DNA of 56,620 nt from Chitinivibrionales bacterium (GCA_028278335.1 JANQEN010000221.1:1-56620); one strand, 5' to 3'. Shown: positions 35,663-45,900, counted from the stretch's first letter. The notes: generated from the letters alone by a model not told the origin. Numbers and translations are program-made.

Positions 35663-37312
35663 ATGGAACTAATCAATCAGCATACAAAAAAGATAATGGA
35701 AGGCTGTAAGGAACGAGCAAAAAGCGCTGGCCTCCGATTTGAGGATCAAACGCTTGAATATATTGTCACCAACCGTGATCTTATAGAACTAACACCAAAA
35801 CTCATGATTCCAACGCTTTATGATTATTGGATCCAGGATGTAGAGGTGTTAAAGGAAAAGAGTAAATACGAACTGTATCCCCATAACCCATATGAAACAG
35901 TGGTCAATACTCGCCCTGCTATTTCATTCTATAATGATAATAATCCAGACTGGCTTAATGTCATGATTTTCTATCATGTGCTGGCTCATATCGATTTTTT
36001 CCAAAACAATCTCCATTTTAAACACACCTGGGAGTATGATTTTAATGGTCAAGCCCTCTCTGACAAGAGAATGATTGCCAATCTAAGATCCACTAAAGGG
36101 CGTTGGGTTGATTATATAATAGAATTTTCCCGTGGGATTGATAATTTAGCTGGTTATTACGATGAGCTTGACAAAGTTACAGCATCACCAGTAAAGATTG
36201 AGTCTAAATTAATCGATTTCTACTTTGATGTGTTTTTGCAAAGAGAGAAAAAAGTCCATATTAACGAATACATTAAGGAGATCGAACGATATAATTCTTT
36301 AGTTAAAAACAACACAGAGCAACCAATCGAGCAGTTTTTCTCTGAAGTAAATAAAAAACATCCTGAATTTACTACTTTGTTTAACAAATATTTGGATACA
36401 AAAAAGTCATCCACCAGTGATATCATCCAATACATCTTAGAGAACTCTGATTTCCTGAAAAAAGATGAACAAAAATGGATGAGCCCGATCATCGAGATCG
36501 TACGAAAGACCTCACTCTTTTTTCAACCGCAAATACGCACAAAAATTATGAATGAAGGGTGGGCCAGTTATTGGCATGAAAAGCTTTTCCTTAGCGATGA
36601 TCGCATAAATGGACACGAAGTCGATTTTGCTCGCATCCATTCGGGTATAACTGCCTTACCAAAGGTAGGGCTTAACCCCTATGCTTTAGGAATGCGACTC
36701 TTCGAGTATATTGAGGATTTTGTTGACAAAGGCAAATACTCAATGGAGTACCGTCGTCTTACCGACGCTTATGCTCGAGAAAAGTTCGACACACAACAAG
36801 GAAAGGGCTTAGATTTTATTTTTGATGTTCGAGAAAATTATTGTGATTTTACCTTCATCAACACCTTTATTGACCAAGATTTTGTAAATAAACACAAGCT
36901 TTTTGTCACTGAGAAGCATCTCAATCAAAACCGTATGGTTTGGGAGTACTACATAAAAAGCCGAAGCGCTCAAGATTTTCGTCAAATGTTGATTGAAAAT
37001 TTGTACCATCCACCCTATATAGTAATCGATAGTGCAAAGCAAAAGGGAAACACTCTCTACCTTAACCATCAATTCGAGGGAAAACCACTCATTAAAGATT
37101 TTATAACCAATACGCTTATTGGTATTGAATATCTTTGGGGTGCGCCAGTTGAATTAGAAACCAGTGAGGTAAAGTCTATTACTCCTCCCAAAGATAATAA
37201 GCAGCAAGCGACTGGAGTTAATCGATTTAAAAACAAGGGCAAGCCGGACATAAAGTGGCAACGAGTGCTTTATACAATGAAAAACCGTAAACTTTCGAGA
37301 AAAGTGCTCTAA
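35663..37312 (+). CDS. spoVR: SpoVR-family protein
   Basis: The 549 residues match the SpoVR family: a region with HVLAHIDFF near residue 110 and NEGWASYWHEKL near 300, both conserved His/Glu motifs that look like a metal site. SpoVR is required for spore cortex formation in Bacillus but is widespread in non-sporulating bacteria, always next to PrkA and YeaH. No spore genes are present here. It starts 12 bases after yeaH. The final 40 residues are basic and low in conservation. Confidence 0.95.
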   Translation: MELINQHTKKIMEGCKERAKSAGLRFEDQTLEYIVTNRDLIELTPKLMIPTLYDYWIQDVEVLKEKSKYELYPHNPYETVVNTRPAISFYNDNNPDWLNVMIFYHVLAHIDFFQNNLHFKHTWEYDFNGQALSDKRMIANLRSTKGRWVDYIIEFSRGIDNLAGYYDELDKVTASPVKIESKLIDFYFDVFLQREKKVHINEYIKEIERYNSLVKNNTEQPIEQFFSEVNKKHPEFTTLFNKYLDTKKSSTSDIIQYILENSDFLKKDEQKWMSPIIEIVRKTSLFFQPQIRTKIMNEGWASYWHEKLFLSDDRINGHEVDFARIHSGITALPKVGLNPYALGMRLFEYIEDFVDKGKYSMEYRRLTDAYAREKFDTQQGKGLDFIFDVRENYCDFTFINTFIDQDFVNKHKLFVTEKHLNQNRMVWEYYIKSRSAQDFRQMLIENLYHPPYIVIDSAKQKGNTLYLNHQFEGKPLIKDFITNTLIGIEYLWGAPVELETSEVKSITPPKDNKQQATGVNRFKNKGKPDIKWQRVLYTMKNRKLSRKVL

Positions 37313-37327
37313 TCAGGACAGGGTAAG

Positions 37328-39628
37328 ATGAATACGATTCAGGAAGCAATGAAACGACTCAACGAGAATGTTGAGAAAAGTGGCGAGAGAACCTATCTTA
37401 GCTTTGATCAGTATTTAAAAGAGGTGAGCGAACATCCTCAGAGAAATCTTCGAAATATTTTTCAAATGTTCCATGATATGGTTGCCTCCCATCTTGGTGA
37501 TGGTGTTGATGAATATCCCTCTGACCCAGAATCAATCAGGTATCTAAAATTCAATTGTTATAGCCTTTTTGTTTATGAAGCGGATCATCCTTTTTTTGCT
37601 GATAGAATATTTGCAAACCGATTTGTAAACCTGGCCAGAGCCTTACGACGCGGTGCAAAGCAAAACAAGGTATATATATTTCGTGGACCTCCAGGTTGTG
37701 GCAAAAGTACTTTTCTCAATAACTTGCTCACAAAATTTGAGGAATATTCAGCTTCTGAAGAGGGGTTACAGTATGAGACTGTCTGGCGGTTAGAAAGAAA
37801 AATGACCGAAACCTTTTCTGAAGATGAGACTATTAATTTACTTAAAAAGTTTATCCAGCTTGTTAACACCAATTCGCCTAAAATTCAATCGAAGTTAAAT
37901 GTTAAAGACACCCTACCACAATATGGTTTAAATGAATATTTTGACATTCCCTGTCCTAGCCATGACAATCCTATAACACTAATACCTAAAAAATATCGTC
38001 GCGCTTTTTTGGATGATCTGTTGGAAGATAGCGAGTTTAAAAATGAGCTATTTACTAAAAAAGACTTTGATTGGGTATTTAATGTAGAGCCCTGCACCAT
38101 ATGCAGCTCACTCTTTAAGTCATTGATGGACAAGTTCCAGAATCTTGAACAGGTTTATAAAATGATCAATGCTCGTCCCTATCATTTTAGTAGAAGAAAG
38201 GGTGAAGGGATAACTGTATTTAATCCTGGTGATGAACAGGCTCCCAATCACATGTATAAAATGGATGAGTTTATCCAAAAGAAAATTAATAGCTACTTTA
38301 ATGAGAGTGATAAAGTCCGGTATATCTATTCCCAGTATGCCAAAACTAACAATGGCATTTATAGTTTGATGGATATAAAATCGCACAATACAAAGCGATT
38401 GATTGAATTGCATAATATTATTAGCGAAGGTGTTCACAAGGTTGTTGATATTGAAGAGCGGGTGCACTCACTATTAATTGCTGTTATGAATCCAGAGGAC
38501 CAAAAAAACATCGAAGAGTATCAGTCGTTTCTTGACAGAATAGAGTATATAAAAATCCCTTATGTGCTCGACGTAAATACTGAAGTTGAAATATATCGCA
38601 ATACCTTTGGTAAAAGTATTGATTCAAGATTTTTACCACGTGTGCTGAAAAATTTTGGGCGAGTCATTGTATCAACACGGGTAAATTCTAAACCAAAGGC
38701 AATGTTAAAATTCATTGAAAAACCAGATAAATACAACATTTATTGTGATAAGAACATGATTTTACTTAAAATGGAAATCTATTCTGGCAATATTCCAAAC
38801 TGGATTTCTGAAGAGGACATGAAACGATTTACCGCAAAGATTAGACGTGATATCATTAGTGAATCAGAAAATGAAGGGGAACAGGGTATTTCCGGACGTG
38901 ATTCCATTAGTCTTTTCAATGATTTTTATTCGACTTATCGTAAAAAAGATAAAATGATAACCATGTCAGATCTCATCAATTTCTTTACAAATTCAAGCGA
39001 TAATTATAAAAAACTTATCCCCTCTGATTTTTTAGACTCCTTAGTTCATATGTACGACTATACTATTCTTAATGAAGTAAAAGAGTCACTCTATTACTAT
39101 AATCGAATGCAAATAGCCAAGGATATTCAAAATTATCTCTTTGCTATCAATTTTGAAATTGGTACCTCTGGAGTTTGTACCTATACCGGTGATAAAATTG
39201 AAATAACCGAAGAGTACCTTTTAACCTTTGAGCGAAATATCCTAGGGATAAAAACAAGTGAGGACAAATGCCGTAAATTTAGGCAGGAAACGCAAAAAGA
39301 GTATACAACAAACACCTTGACTCAGGAAATCATGGTTAGTGGAAAAGATATTACCAAAACAAAGGTTTTTAAATCTCTCCACGACAGGTACTCATACAAC
39401 CTTAAGCAAAAGGTTCTTGATCCCTTTCTCAAAAATGAAAACTTCCGTCGGGCCATAAAAGATTATGAGAAGAAGGAGTTTAAGACTTACGAAAAGAAAA
39501 TTAGAATGGATGTTCGTTACCTGATTCGAAATCTATGCAGAAAATATGGCTATACTGAACAAAGTGCTAAAGAGATGTGTATTTATGTAATTGACAAAGA
39601 GCTAGCAAAAAAATTCGAAAGCGTCTAA
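37328..39628 (+). CDS. Second, divergent PrkA-like AAA+ protein
   Basis: This 766-residue protein is a distant paralogue of the operon's PrkA. Walker A is perfect (GPPGCGKS, 120-127), sensor-1 Asn lies in IAVMNPED, and DRIEY keeps the arginine position. The Walker B, by alignment to PrkA at GIYSLMDI (343-350), reads Met-Asp where PrkA has Asp-Glu. There is a CxxC (Cys256-Cys259). The last 150 residues are basic and helical. It lies 15 bases after spoVR and its stop overlaps the convergent permease gene. I recall paired PrkA genes of this kind in haloarchaea. It may be a regulator or partner of the first kinase. Confidence 0.78.
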   Translation: MNTIQEAMKRLNENVEKSGERTYLSFDQYLKEVSEHPQRNLRNIFQMFHDMVASHLGDGVDEYPSDPESIRYLKFNCYSLFVYEADHPFFADRIFANRFVNLARALRRGAKQNKVYIFRGPPGCGKSTFLNNLLTKFEEYSASEEGLQYETVWRLERKMTETFSEDETINLLKKFIQLVNTNSPKIQSKLNVKDTLPQYGLNEYFDIPCPSHDNPITLIPKKYRRAFLDDLLEDSEFKNELFTKKDFDWVFNVEPCTICSSLFKSLMDKFQNLEQVYKMINARPYHFSRRKGEGITVFNPGDEQAPNHMYKMDEFIQKKINSYFNESDKVRYIYSQYAKTNNGIYSLMDIKSHNTKRLIELHNIISEGVHKVVDIEERVHSLLIAVMNPEDQKNIEEYQSFLDRIEYIKIPYVLDVNTEVEIYRNTFGKSIDSRFLPRVLKNFGRVIVSTRVNSKPKAMLKFIEKPDKYNIYCDKNMILLKMEIYSGNIPNWISEEDMKRFTAKIRRDIISESENEGEQGISGRDSISLFNDFYSTYRKKDKMITMSDLINFFTNSSDNYKKLIPSDFLDSLVHMYDYTILNEVKESLYYYNRMQIAKDIQNYLFAINFEIGTSGVCTYTGDKIEITEEYLLTFERNILGIKTSEDKCRKFRQETQKEYTTNTLTQEIMVSGKDITKTKVFKSLHDRYSYNLKQKVLDPFLKNENFRRAIKDYEKKEFKTYEKKIRMDVRYLIRNLCRKYGYTEQSAKEMCIYVIDKELAKKFESV

Positions 39629-40938
39629 TCGTCAACTGGGCGGTAACCCGCTTTTTTAATAGCCTCTTTTATATCTTTTCTACTTACTTCCCCCTCGACC
39701 ACTGCCAATTTTTGGGACAAATTGACTGAAACCTGTTCGACCCCAGTCACTGCGCTAATCATTTCTGTAACATGATTGACACAGTGATTACAGGTCATCC
39801 CTTCGATCCCAATATTTATTTGATTAGAGGATGATGTTGTTGTCGTTGATTGTGATGCCATTACCTGTTCAATATCTTTTTGTTGGATCACATAACGGGG
39901 AATAACTTTGCGATAAATTGACAGAAGCACTGTTATTAGAAAAATGAGCGATAAAACGATTGATAACGGTGAATAGCCCATTTCATGATGATGCCCTATA
40001 GAAAAAGATGGTTTAAGATTAAGTGATGTGTATACAAAGTTCAATGCAAATCCTGAAAGTATAGCTCCGAGTGATATCACACTGAGATACAGAGCAACAA
40101 CTTTTTTACCCATCACATTTCCAATAAGAGTGATGGTTGCAGCATTGGTTGCGGGCCCCACAGCAAGAAATACAAAGGCTGCGCCTGGTGATAATCCTTT
40201 CAACATTAAAGAAGCTGCAATTGGTATTGAGGCCGTTGCACATACGTAGAGTGGTATCCCAGCAATAATCATTAGTAGCATGCCAGTTAGATCATTATTC
40301 ACGTATTCAGCAAAGAAATCTGGGGGTACAAAATAGGAAATTACTCCAGCTAAGATGATGCCGACCACCAATTGCAATGATATATCATCAAGAAAGGATC
40401 CAAAGGCATACTGAATCATTTTCTGTATTTTTTCTATAAAATTGTGAGAATGGCCATCATTGGGATCGTCACATATTTTGCAAAGCTCTTTCTCCTTATG
40501 TTTATTTTTTGAAGCAGCGTTATTTGTCTTTGTAAAGAGTGCAGAGATTGTACCTCCCACAACACCCATAAAAAGTGCTGCAATGGGGCGAAAAATGGCA
40601 AAGATTGGTCCCAACATCCCGTAGGTCGCAATAATGCTATCTACCCCGGTTTGCGGTGTTGAAATTAGAAAAGAAATCGTTGCACCCTCTGATGCATTAC
40701 TTTTACGTAAAGAAAGAGCTGTGGGAACAACCCCACAGGAACATAGAGGCAATGGTACCCCAAATAAAGAAGCTTTTAAGGAAGCAAGAAAATTATTACG
40801 TCCCAAATGTTTTATAATGTACTCTTTTTTAAAGAGAACATGGAGTATCCCAGCAAATACAAGACCCAATAAAAGATAAGGTGCCATCTCAATAAAGGTA
40901 GCAACAATTTCTTTTATTAGTTCTATTATCCAGGTCAT
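39625..40938 (-). CDS. SO_0444/ArsP-type metal efflux permease with C-terminal HMA domain
   Basis: This 437-residue membrane permease of the DUF318/ArsP group has about ten helices. Family motif VPLPLCSCGVVP has Cys66 and Cys68, and STPQTGVDS follows at about 93. A cytoplasmic loop has CKIC (153-156) and H163-x-H165, a likely metal site. A heavy-metal-associated domain (about 376-437) ends the protein, with CxxC at Cys383-Cys386. The relatives I recall export Cu/Zn or arsenicals. It is the last gene of a unit with thioredoxin and the small selenoprotein. The terminal 4 bases overlap the convergent PrkA-like gene. Confidence 0.88.
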   Translation of the reverse strand: MTWIIELIKEIVATFIEMAPYLLLGLVFAGILHVLFKKEYIIKHLGRNNFLASLKASLFGVPLPLCSCGVVPTALSLRKSNASEGATISFLISTPQTGVDSIIATYGMLGPIFAIFRPIAALFMGVVGGTISALFTKTNNAASKNKHKEKELCKICDDPNDGHSHNFIEKIQKMIQYAFGSFLDDISLQLVVGIILAGVISYFVPPDFFAEYVNNDLTGMLLMIIAGIPLYVCATASIPIAASLMLKGLSPGAAFVFLAVGPATNAATITLIGNVMGKKVVALYLSVISLGAILSGFALNFVYTSLNLKPSFSIGHHHEMGYSPLSIVLSLIFLITVLLSIYRKVIPRYVIQQKDIEQVMASQSTTTTSSSNQINIGIEGMTCNHCVNHVTEMISAVTGVEQVSVNLSQKLAVVEGEVSRKDIKEAIKKAGYRPVDD

Positions 40939-40960
40939 TTTAAGTGTGTCATTCCTCTCT

Positions 40961-41140
40961 TTAGTCAGGTGTAACCAGATATCCTAAGAGAGCGCCAACC
41001 AGAATCCCTGACCAGGGATTCGCTGTCATTGCTCACGAAACAGAGGAGGCCATACAACGATTTAGGTAACCAAACAAGAATCCAAGGAGAGCTCCAATCA
41101 CAACGCCAATAATTTTTTTAGATATCATTTTTGAATCCAT
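40961..41140 (-). CDS. Candidate selenoprotein, small two-helix membrane protein (in-frame TGA)
   Basis: Reading through one TGA (41035-41033, codon 36) gives a 59-residue protein between thioredoxin (6 bases upstream) and the permease (22 bases downstream). The halves either side of the TGA are both hydrophobic and share the pattern GALLGxL (residues 16-22 and 49-55). The segment Cys29 ... Ser-Sec36-Ala-Met-Thr-Ala-Asn-Pro lines up with the CPITSNP part of a family I recall as DUF6132, where a Cys occupies the Sec position. A perfect 8-bp stem with GGTC loop begins 11 bases after the TGA (41002-41021), and 19 bases separate TGA from the loop G, which fits bacterial SECIS elements. The stop is TAA (40961-40963). 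The alternative is a nonsense mutation or error. Confidence 0.75.
41002..41021 (-). promoter_or_regulatory. Putative bacterial SECIS hairpin
   Basis: On the minus strand GAATCCCT pairs with AGGGATTC (8 bp) around a GGTC loop. The first loop base is G, at 19 bases past the TGA codon, inside the 16-37 range of known bacterial SECIS models. It lies wholly inside the coding sequence, as bacterial SECIS must. Confidence 0.7.
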
Positions 41141-41146
41141 TTAATT

Positions 41147-41458
41147 TTATCCCGATAGCGCATCTAAATACACCTGCTCCGGTTGTACACCTACAAACTG
41201 CTTTGACAACGTGCCATTGCTAAACACCAATACGGTTGGAATTCCAGTAATATTGTATTTTTGAGCAGTTTGGGGGTTCTCATCGACATTTAATTTGTAC
41301 ACATTGACCTTTCCCTCCATCTTTTGTGCAATCCCTTCAATAATTGGACCAAGCATTCTGCACGGTCCACACCAGGGTGCCCAAAAATCGACTAAAACAG
41401 GTAATTCACTGGATAGAACATCTTTCTCAAAGGTTGCGTCGGTTGTTTCTTGTGCCAT
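41147..41458 (-). CDS. trxA: Thioredoxin
   Basis: This 103-residue thioredoxin has the active-site WCGPC (Cys30, Cys33) and the cis-Pro in TGIPTVLVF. An AGGAGG ribosome site lies just upstream of the ATG. It opens the operon that continues with the candidate selenoprotein and the metal permease. The arrangement suggests that it reduces the Cys/Sec of the small membrane protein or the permease thiols, which is inference. No thioredoxin reductase is in the window. Confidence 0.96.
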   Translation of the reverse strand: MAQETTDATFEKDVLSSELPVLVDFWAPWCGPCRMLGPIIEGIAQKMEGKVNVYKLNVDENPQTAQKYNITGIPTVLVFSNGTLSKQFVGVQPEQVYLDALSG

Positions 41459-41677
41459 TTATTCCTCCTGAATGGAAATTGTTTTAATTTTTATTTATAA
41501 TTATTATATGCAATTTACATACCACTGGTTTATTATCAATGTTTTGCAATGAATACTTCAAAATATTTACAAAAAACTAAATAGTAAAGTGATTTAAAAT
41601 GAAACAGTCATTTCAAAACAAAACGAATTGTAAAAATAAACTAAGGACTCTTTAAAAGCTTGAACTGATGAGATAGT

Positions 41678-42319
41678 TTACTCGCCACCAAACTCTATGG
41701 TGTAGCCAATCATACCACTAATCACACCATTTTTTGCAGTCTGATCAACTTTTTCACCGTTTATTTCATCTGGTTCCAAGATTGTTGGAATTCCCAATGT
41801 ATATCGAGCATCTATGAGCAATCTTCCAGGTCCCAAATCAAAGGCAAATTCTGCTCCTGCAGCACCACCAAAATCGATTGTCTTGAAATCATCTTTAACA
41901 TCAAAATCATGCTCTGTGTCACCGGAGGTAAATTTTAAACGAGCATTGAGAAGAAGGCTAAAGGTTGGGGCAATATAAAAAGCTGGGTATACATTTTCAG
42001 CGGGTATTAAAAGCTTTATCTGTGGAATAGCGACTTCTAAATAGGGCAGATAAAAGGTGTAATCATCATAATTACAGCCCTTATTGGTAAAATAGAGTTC
42101 TGGTTGTAAAGAGAATATTTTTGCAATTTGAATACCCAGACCAGCACCAATAACTCCACTAAATTTTCTTGCGGCGTTTTCTGGCGCATTCTCTCCATGG
42201 AGCATAGCACTATTTAATCCAGCTTTTAAACTGAGAGAAAGGTCAACTGCATGAGTTGGAGAAATTATTATTATAACAGACATAACCATTAGGATCATTG
42301 ATAAATATTTATTTCTCAT
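41678..42319 (-). CDS. Outer-membrane beta-barrel protein
   Basis: A signal peptide (to about residue 24, THA) precedes about eight alternating strands with the PorT/OMP_b-brl style: a Gly/Asn start LSLKAGLNSAML, QPELYFTNKG, then PQIKLLIP, and a terminal strand ending IGYTIEFGGE. Small 8-strand barrels of this type are common in Fibrobacterota and Bacteroidota. The role is unknown. Monocistronic, no clear neighbours in function. Confidence 0.8.
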   Translation of the reverse strand: MRNKYLSMILMVMSVIIIISPTHAVDLSLSLKAGLNSAMLHGENAPENAARKFSGVIGAGLGIQIAKIFSLQPELYFTNKGCNYDDYTFYLPYLEVAIPQIKLLIPAENVYPAFYIAPTFSLLLNARLKFTSGDTEHDFDVKDDFKTIDFGGAAGAEFAFDLGPGRLLIDARYTLGIPTILEPDEINGEKVDQTAKNGVISGMIGYTIEFGGE

Positions 42320-42523
42320 TAGTTAACTCCTTCTGTTTTGTTATGTTGGCGTGTTTTGAGTGCATTCTATAAAATAATATTGGAGGTAGAATAGACAACT
42401 ATTAAAAGTATAAAAAATTATTCTCATATAATGGCTCAATTAAAATTGGCCATCATATAGACCTAGATAGTAATTTAATAAAGATTGTGAAGCTTTTTTT
42501 TTAGTCCTAAGGAGTAAGGATAT

Positions 42524-42931
42524 ATGCGTTGCATAATCTTTTTTGCCAAGGAATTCTCTTGGAACGCTGCCGGTGAAGCTGATGCGAATTCTGAAGAATA
42601 TCGAGGTGATTCAATGGAAAATGCTGTTGTCTCCTTTGTCCATGTTGAGCCATCGGACCCAAATCCCGAAAATAACATTGTCCCACGATTTTTAAAACAA
42701 ATTAAACAGATAGCACGAAAATGGGAGACTACCAATATTGTACTTTATACTTTTTCCCATTTGGGTGAAGATAAAGCTGATCCCGCTGTCGCAAAATCTG
42801 TTGTAAAAAAAATAAGGAAACGATTGAGTTCTGTTGGTTTTTCTGTTAAATGCACTCCCTTTCGCTGTTTTGTAGATTTTCGTATGGATTCCCCCGGCGC
42901 CCCTCTATCTCGGGCATTCCGACAACTTTAG
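42524..42931 (+). CDS. Freestanding archaeal-type threonyl-tRNA synthetase editing domain
   Basis: The 135 residues match the archaea-specific ThrRS N-terminal editing domain (D-aminoacyl-tRNA-deacylase fold): MRCIIFFAKEFSW at the start, NAVVSFVHVEPSD, NIVLYTFSHLG and the closing GAPLSRAFR. In archaea this domain hydrolyses Ser-tRNA(Thr) or removes D-amino acids. Bacterial ThrRS carries an unrelated editing domain, so a stand-alone copy is probably a trans-editing or D-amino-acid quality-control factor. The ribosome site AAGGAGT is strong and the gene is monocistronic. Confidence 0.8.
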   Translation: MRCIIFFAKEFSWNAAGEADANSEEYRGDSMENAVVSFVHVEPSDPNPENNIVPRFLKQIKQIARKWETTNIVLYTFSHLGEDKADPAVAKSVVKKIRKRLSSVGFSVKCTPFRCFVDFRMDSPGAPLSRAFRQL

Positions 42932-42959
42932 TGTTAGCTTATAGCGTTTAGCAACACAG

Positions 42960-45900
42960 TTATATAACCATTGCTTCCCTAACTTTTTCAAGCAATTTAG
43001 CCCGTTTAAAAGGTTTTTGTAAAAATCCTAACGCTCCTCTATCAAGCATTTCCTGTGTATCCTCATCAATGCTATATCCCGAAGCTAAGAGAATTTTGAC
43101 ATCACTGTCTATTTTTTTGAGAGCATAAAATGTCTCTTTTCCATTCATCACAGGCATGATAAGATCTAATAATACCAAATCGATTTTTTCACGTTCTTTG
43201 GTGTATAGCTCAACCGCTTCCTGACCATCACGACATAGGGACACCGTATACCCTTTACTGGTAAGAATTCGAGTGGCTATCTCACAAATGACATTCTCGT
43301 CATCCACAACAAGTATGTGACCTCCGGCTTCATGTTTTTCCCTAGCTTGCACATCAACCGGTGAAGTCTGATCGCTTTCCGATTCACAGAGCGGCAAATA
43401 GACTCGAAAGGTTGTACCGGTATTAATATCACTCTGTACATCAATAGCACCACTGTGATTTTGGATCGTTCCATACACTGCCGCAAGCCCCATTCCTGTG
43501 CCCTTCCCCTGCTCCTTTGTTGTAAAAAATGGCTCAAAAATTCTTCGCTTTAACTCCTCATCCATGCCACAACCCGTATCAGAGACTGATATCTCTAAGT
43601 AGTCACCAGGATCAATTTCAAAGGGTATTTTTTCACACAATTCAGAGTCAAAAGAGCGGTTTTCAGTGGAAAACAGAAGCTCTCCTCCCCCTTCCATAGC
43701 ATCCCGGGCATTGAGCCCTAGATTGAGAATAGCATTTTGTAATTGAGATGCATCACCCAATACTGTAGCAATGGGTGCATTGAGATGCTGTATCACATTA
43801 ACCTTTTTGTCAACACTATGGCGAAGAAGGGAAACTACTTCAAAAATTAATCGATGAATATCGACCGGTGCTTCCGTAAACTTACCTTTTCTGGCAAATG
43901 CCAATAGTTGAGAAGTGAGATCGGAAGCACGCTTTACACTGGTTATGATTCGATCTGCATACTCTTCGTTGGTAGATCCCCTTTCAGAATCAGTGCGTAG
44001 CAAGTCGGCAAAGCCAAGTATGCCACCGAGTTGATTGTTAAAATCATGGGCAATTCCACCGGCTAACTGACCAATAGCTTCCATCTTCTCTGCTTGGTGA
44101 AGCTTTTGCTCAAGTTCTTCACGCTCTTTTTGAGTTTTTTTCCGTTCACGGATATCTCGAATGTTAACCAAATGCGCCTCTCGACCGTCATGTTCAATGA
44201 GGACTGACGAAGTTTCACAGGGTATTCTGCTCCCGTCTCGAGCGACAAAATCTATCTCCCACATCCGCGAAATCGATTGCCCAGCCAAACGAGCAGCTAT
44301 TCGTTGCCGGGTTCCATTTTTATATTCATCACCAACTAATTCATATATGCTTAAACCTTGCTCTACTTCTTCGACGGTGTAGCCAAATATTTCAGTAAAA
44401 GAGCGATTCACGTACTTGCATTGTTCATCCTGAACTATGACCACTGCATCGGGACTCATGTTTACTAAATGGCGATACCGCTCTTCACTCTCTCTAAGAG
44501 CAGATTGGGCTCGCACTCTAACAATCACACCACCTATCATACCACCAATTGATTCGATGGTATCTTGTGTCAATTTACTAAATTCATTATTTGTATGAGA
44601 GGCAAGATTAAGTACAGCAATCACAAGGCCCTCGTATTTAATTGGTATAATTGATAATGCTTGAAGCCCCTCTTTTTTTCGGATGTCATCCATGGGAACT
44701 CCCAGACCTAAATGAAAACGGTGTATTGCCTTACCTTTGACAACAAGTTTGGCCTGCGGTGAATCTCCTGTGTAAAAGGAGATAGATTTAATAAATTGTG
44801 GTGAGAGACCTCTATGGGCAATTAATTTTAATTCACCGGATTTAATATTTCTTAAATAGACACCAGCAGAATCAATTCCCTCAACCGTAAGCACCGTATC
44901 AATGAGTGTATCCATAAGCTGCTTGATATCATTACTTTCAGCGAAGGCAAGGCTTATATCTTTTTGAATTAAGAGCAACCCTTCTGAGTGTTTACGTGCA
45001 GTAATATCCTTAATTATGCTTAAAAGAACTGGACCTTCAGTAAGATTTATCACAACCCCTGAATAAAGTCCATAGATGGTATCCCCTTTCCTGTTTTTAG
45101 TAATCAGTTCAATATTCTTACAACGCCCCTGCTCCTTTATTTCCTTCATGGCAGCCACTCGTTGATCGGTGCTTTGCCATAAATTGAACTCCATTGAAGT
45201 CTTTCCAATGACCTCATGATGGTTGTACCCCAGAATTGTGCAAAATGCGTCGTTAACATCAATAAATTTGCCCGTATGTAAATCGGTCATTGTGACGATA
45301 TCAGAGCTTGTTTCAAAGGCTTTTACAAATTTTTCTTCGCTGGCCGCACTATTAAATTCTGCTTTCCGTTGCTTAGTTATATCAAGAACAGAAACAACAA
45401 TTCTTTTCCAAGATTCTCGGTATTCTGATGGGACATGCCATCGTAAGCGAATAGATTTTTCTGTATCACTATAGGTTAAAATGGTGTATTCAGCTTCATG
45501 ATATTCTTTGCCATTAACAAGTGCCAGAAAGGATTCAGCAAAATTCTCTGCAGGCTGGGGCTTATAGAGAATACCCTGCTTTTTTAAGGTCTCTTCTTTA
45601 CCCTCTGCTTCAAAAAGTGAAATTGCAGTACTATTCAAATCAATCAATTTCCGTTTGGCTAAACACTCCTTAAGAATATGAGGATTTTGCTTGAAATACT
45701 CTTTAAAGTCAACCACGCCCTGATTACGAAGAGCCTCAATCTCTTTTTTTGTTTCGGAAAGGTCCTCTACTAACAAAGAAATTGGAGCTTCATCGAACAT
45801 AACACGATACTTCTCTTCACTTGAATGGACCTGTTTGAGTGAAAAGAGTAGTCGGTTTTGAACAGTGTTGGTACTTATAATCACTACTCCAACTACCAAG

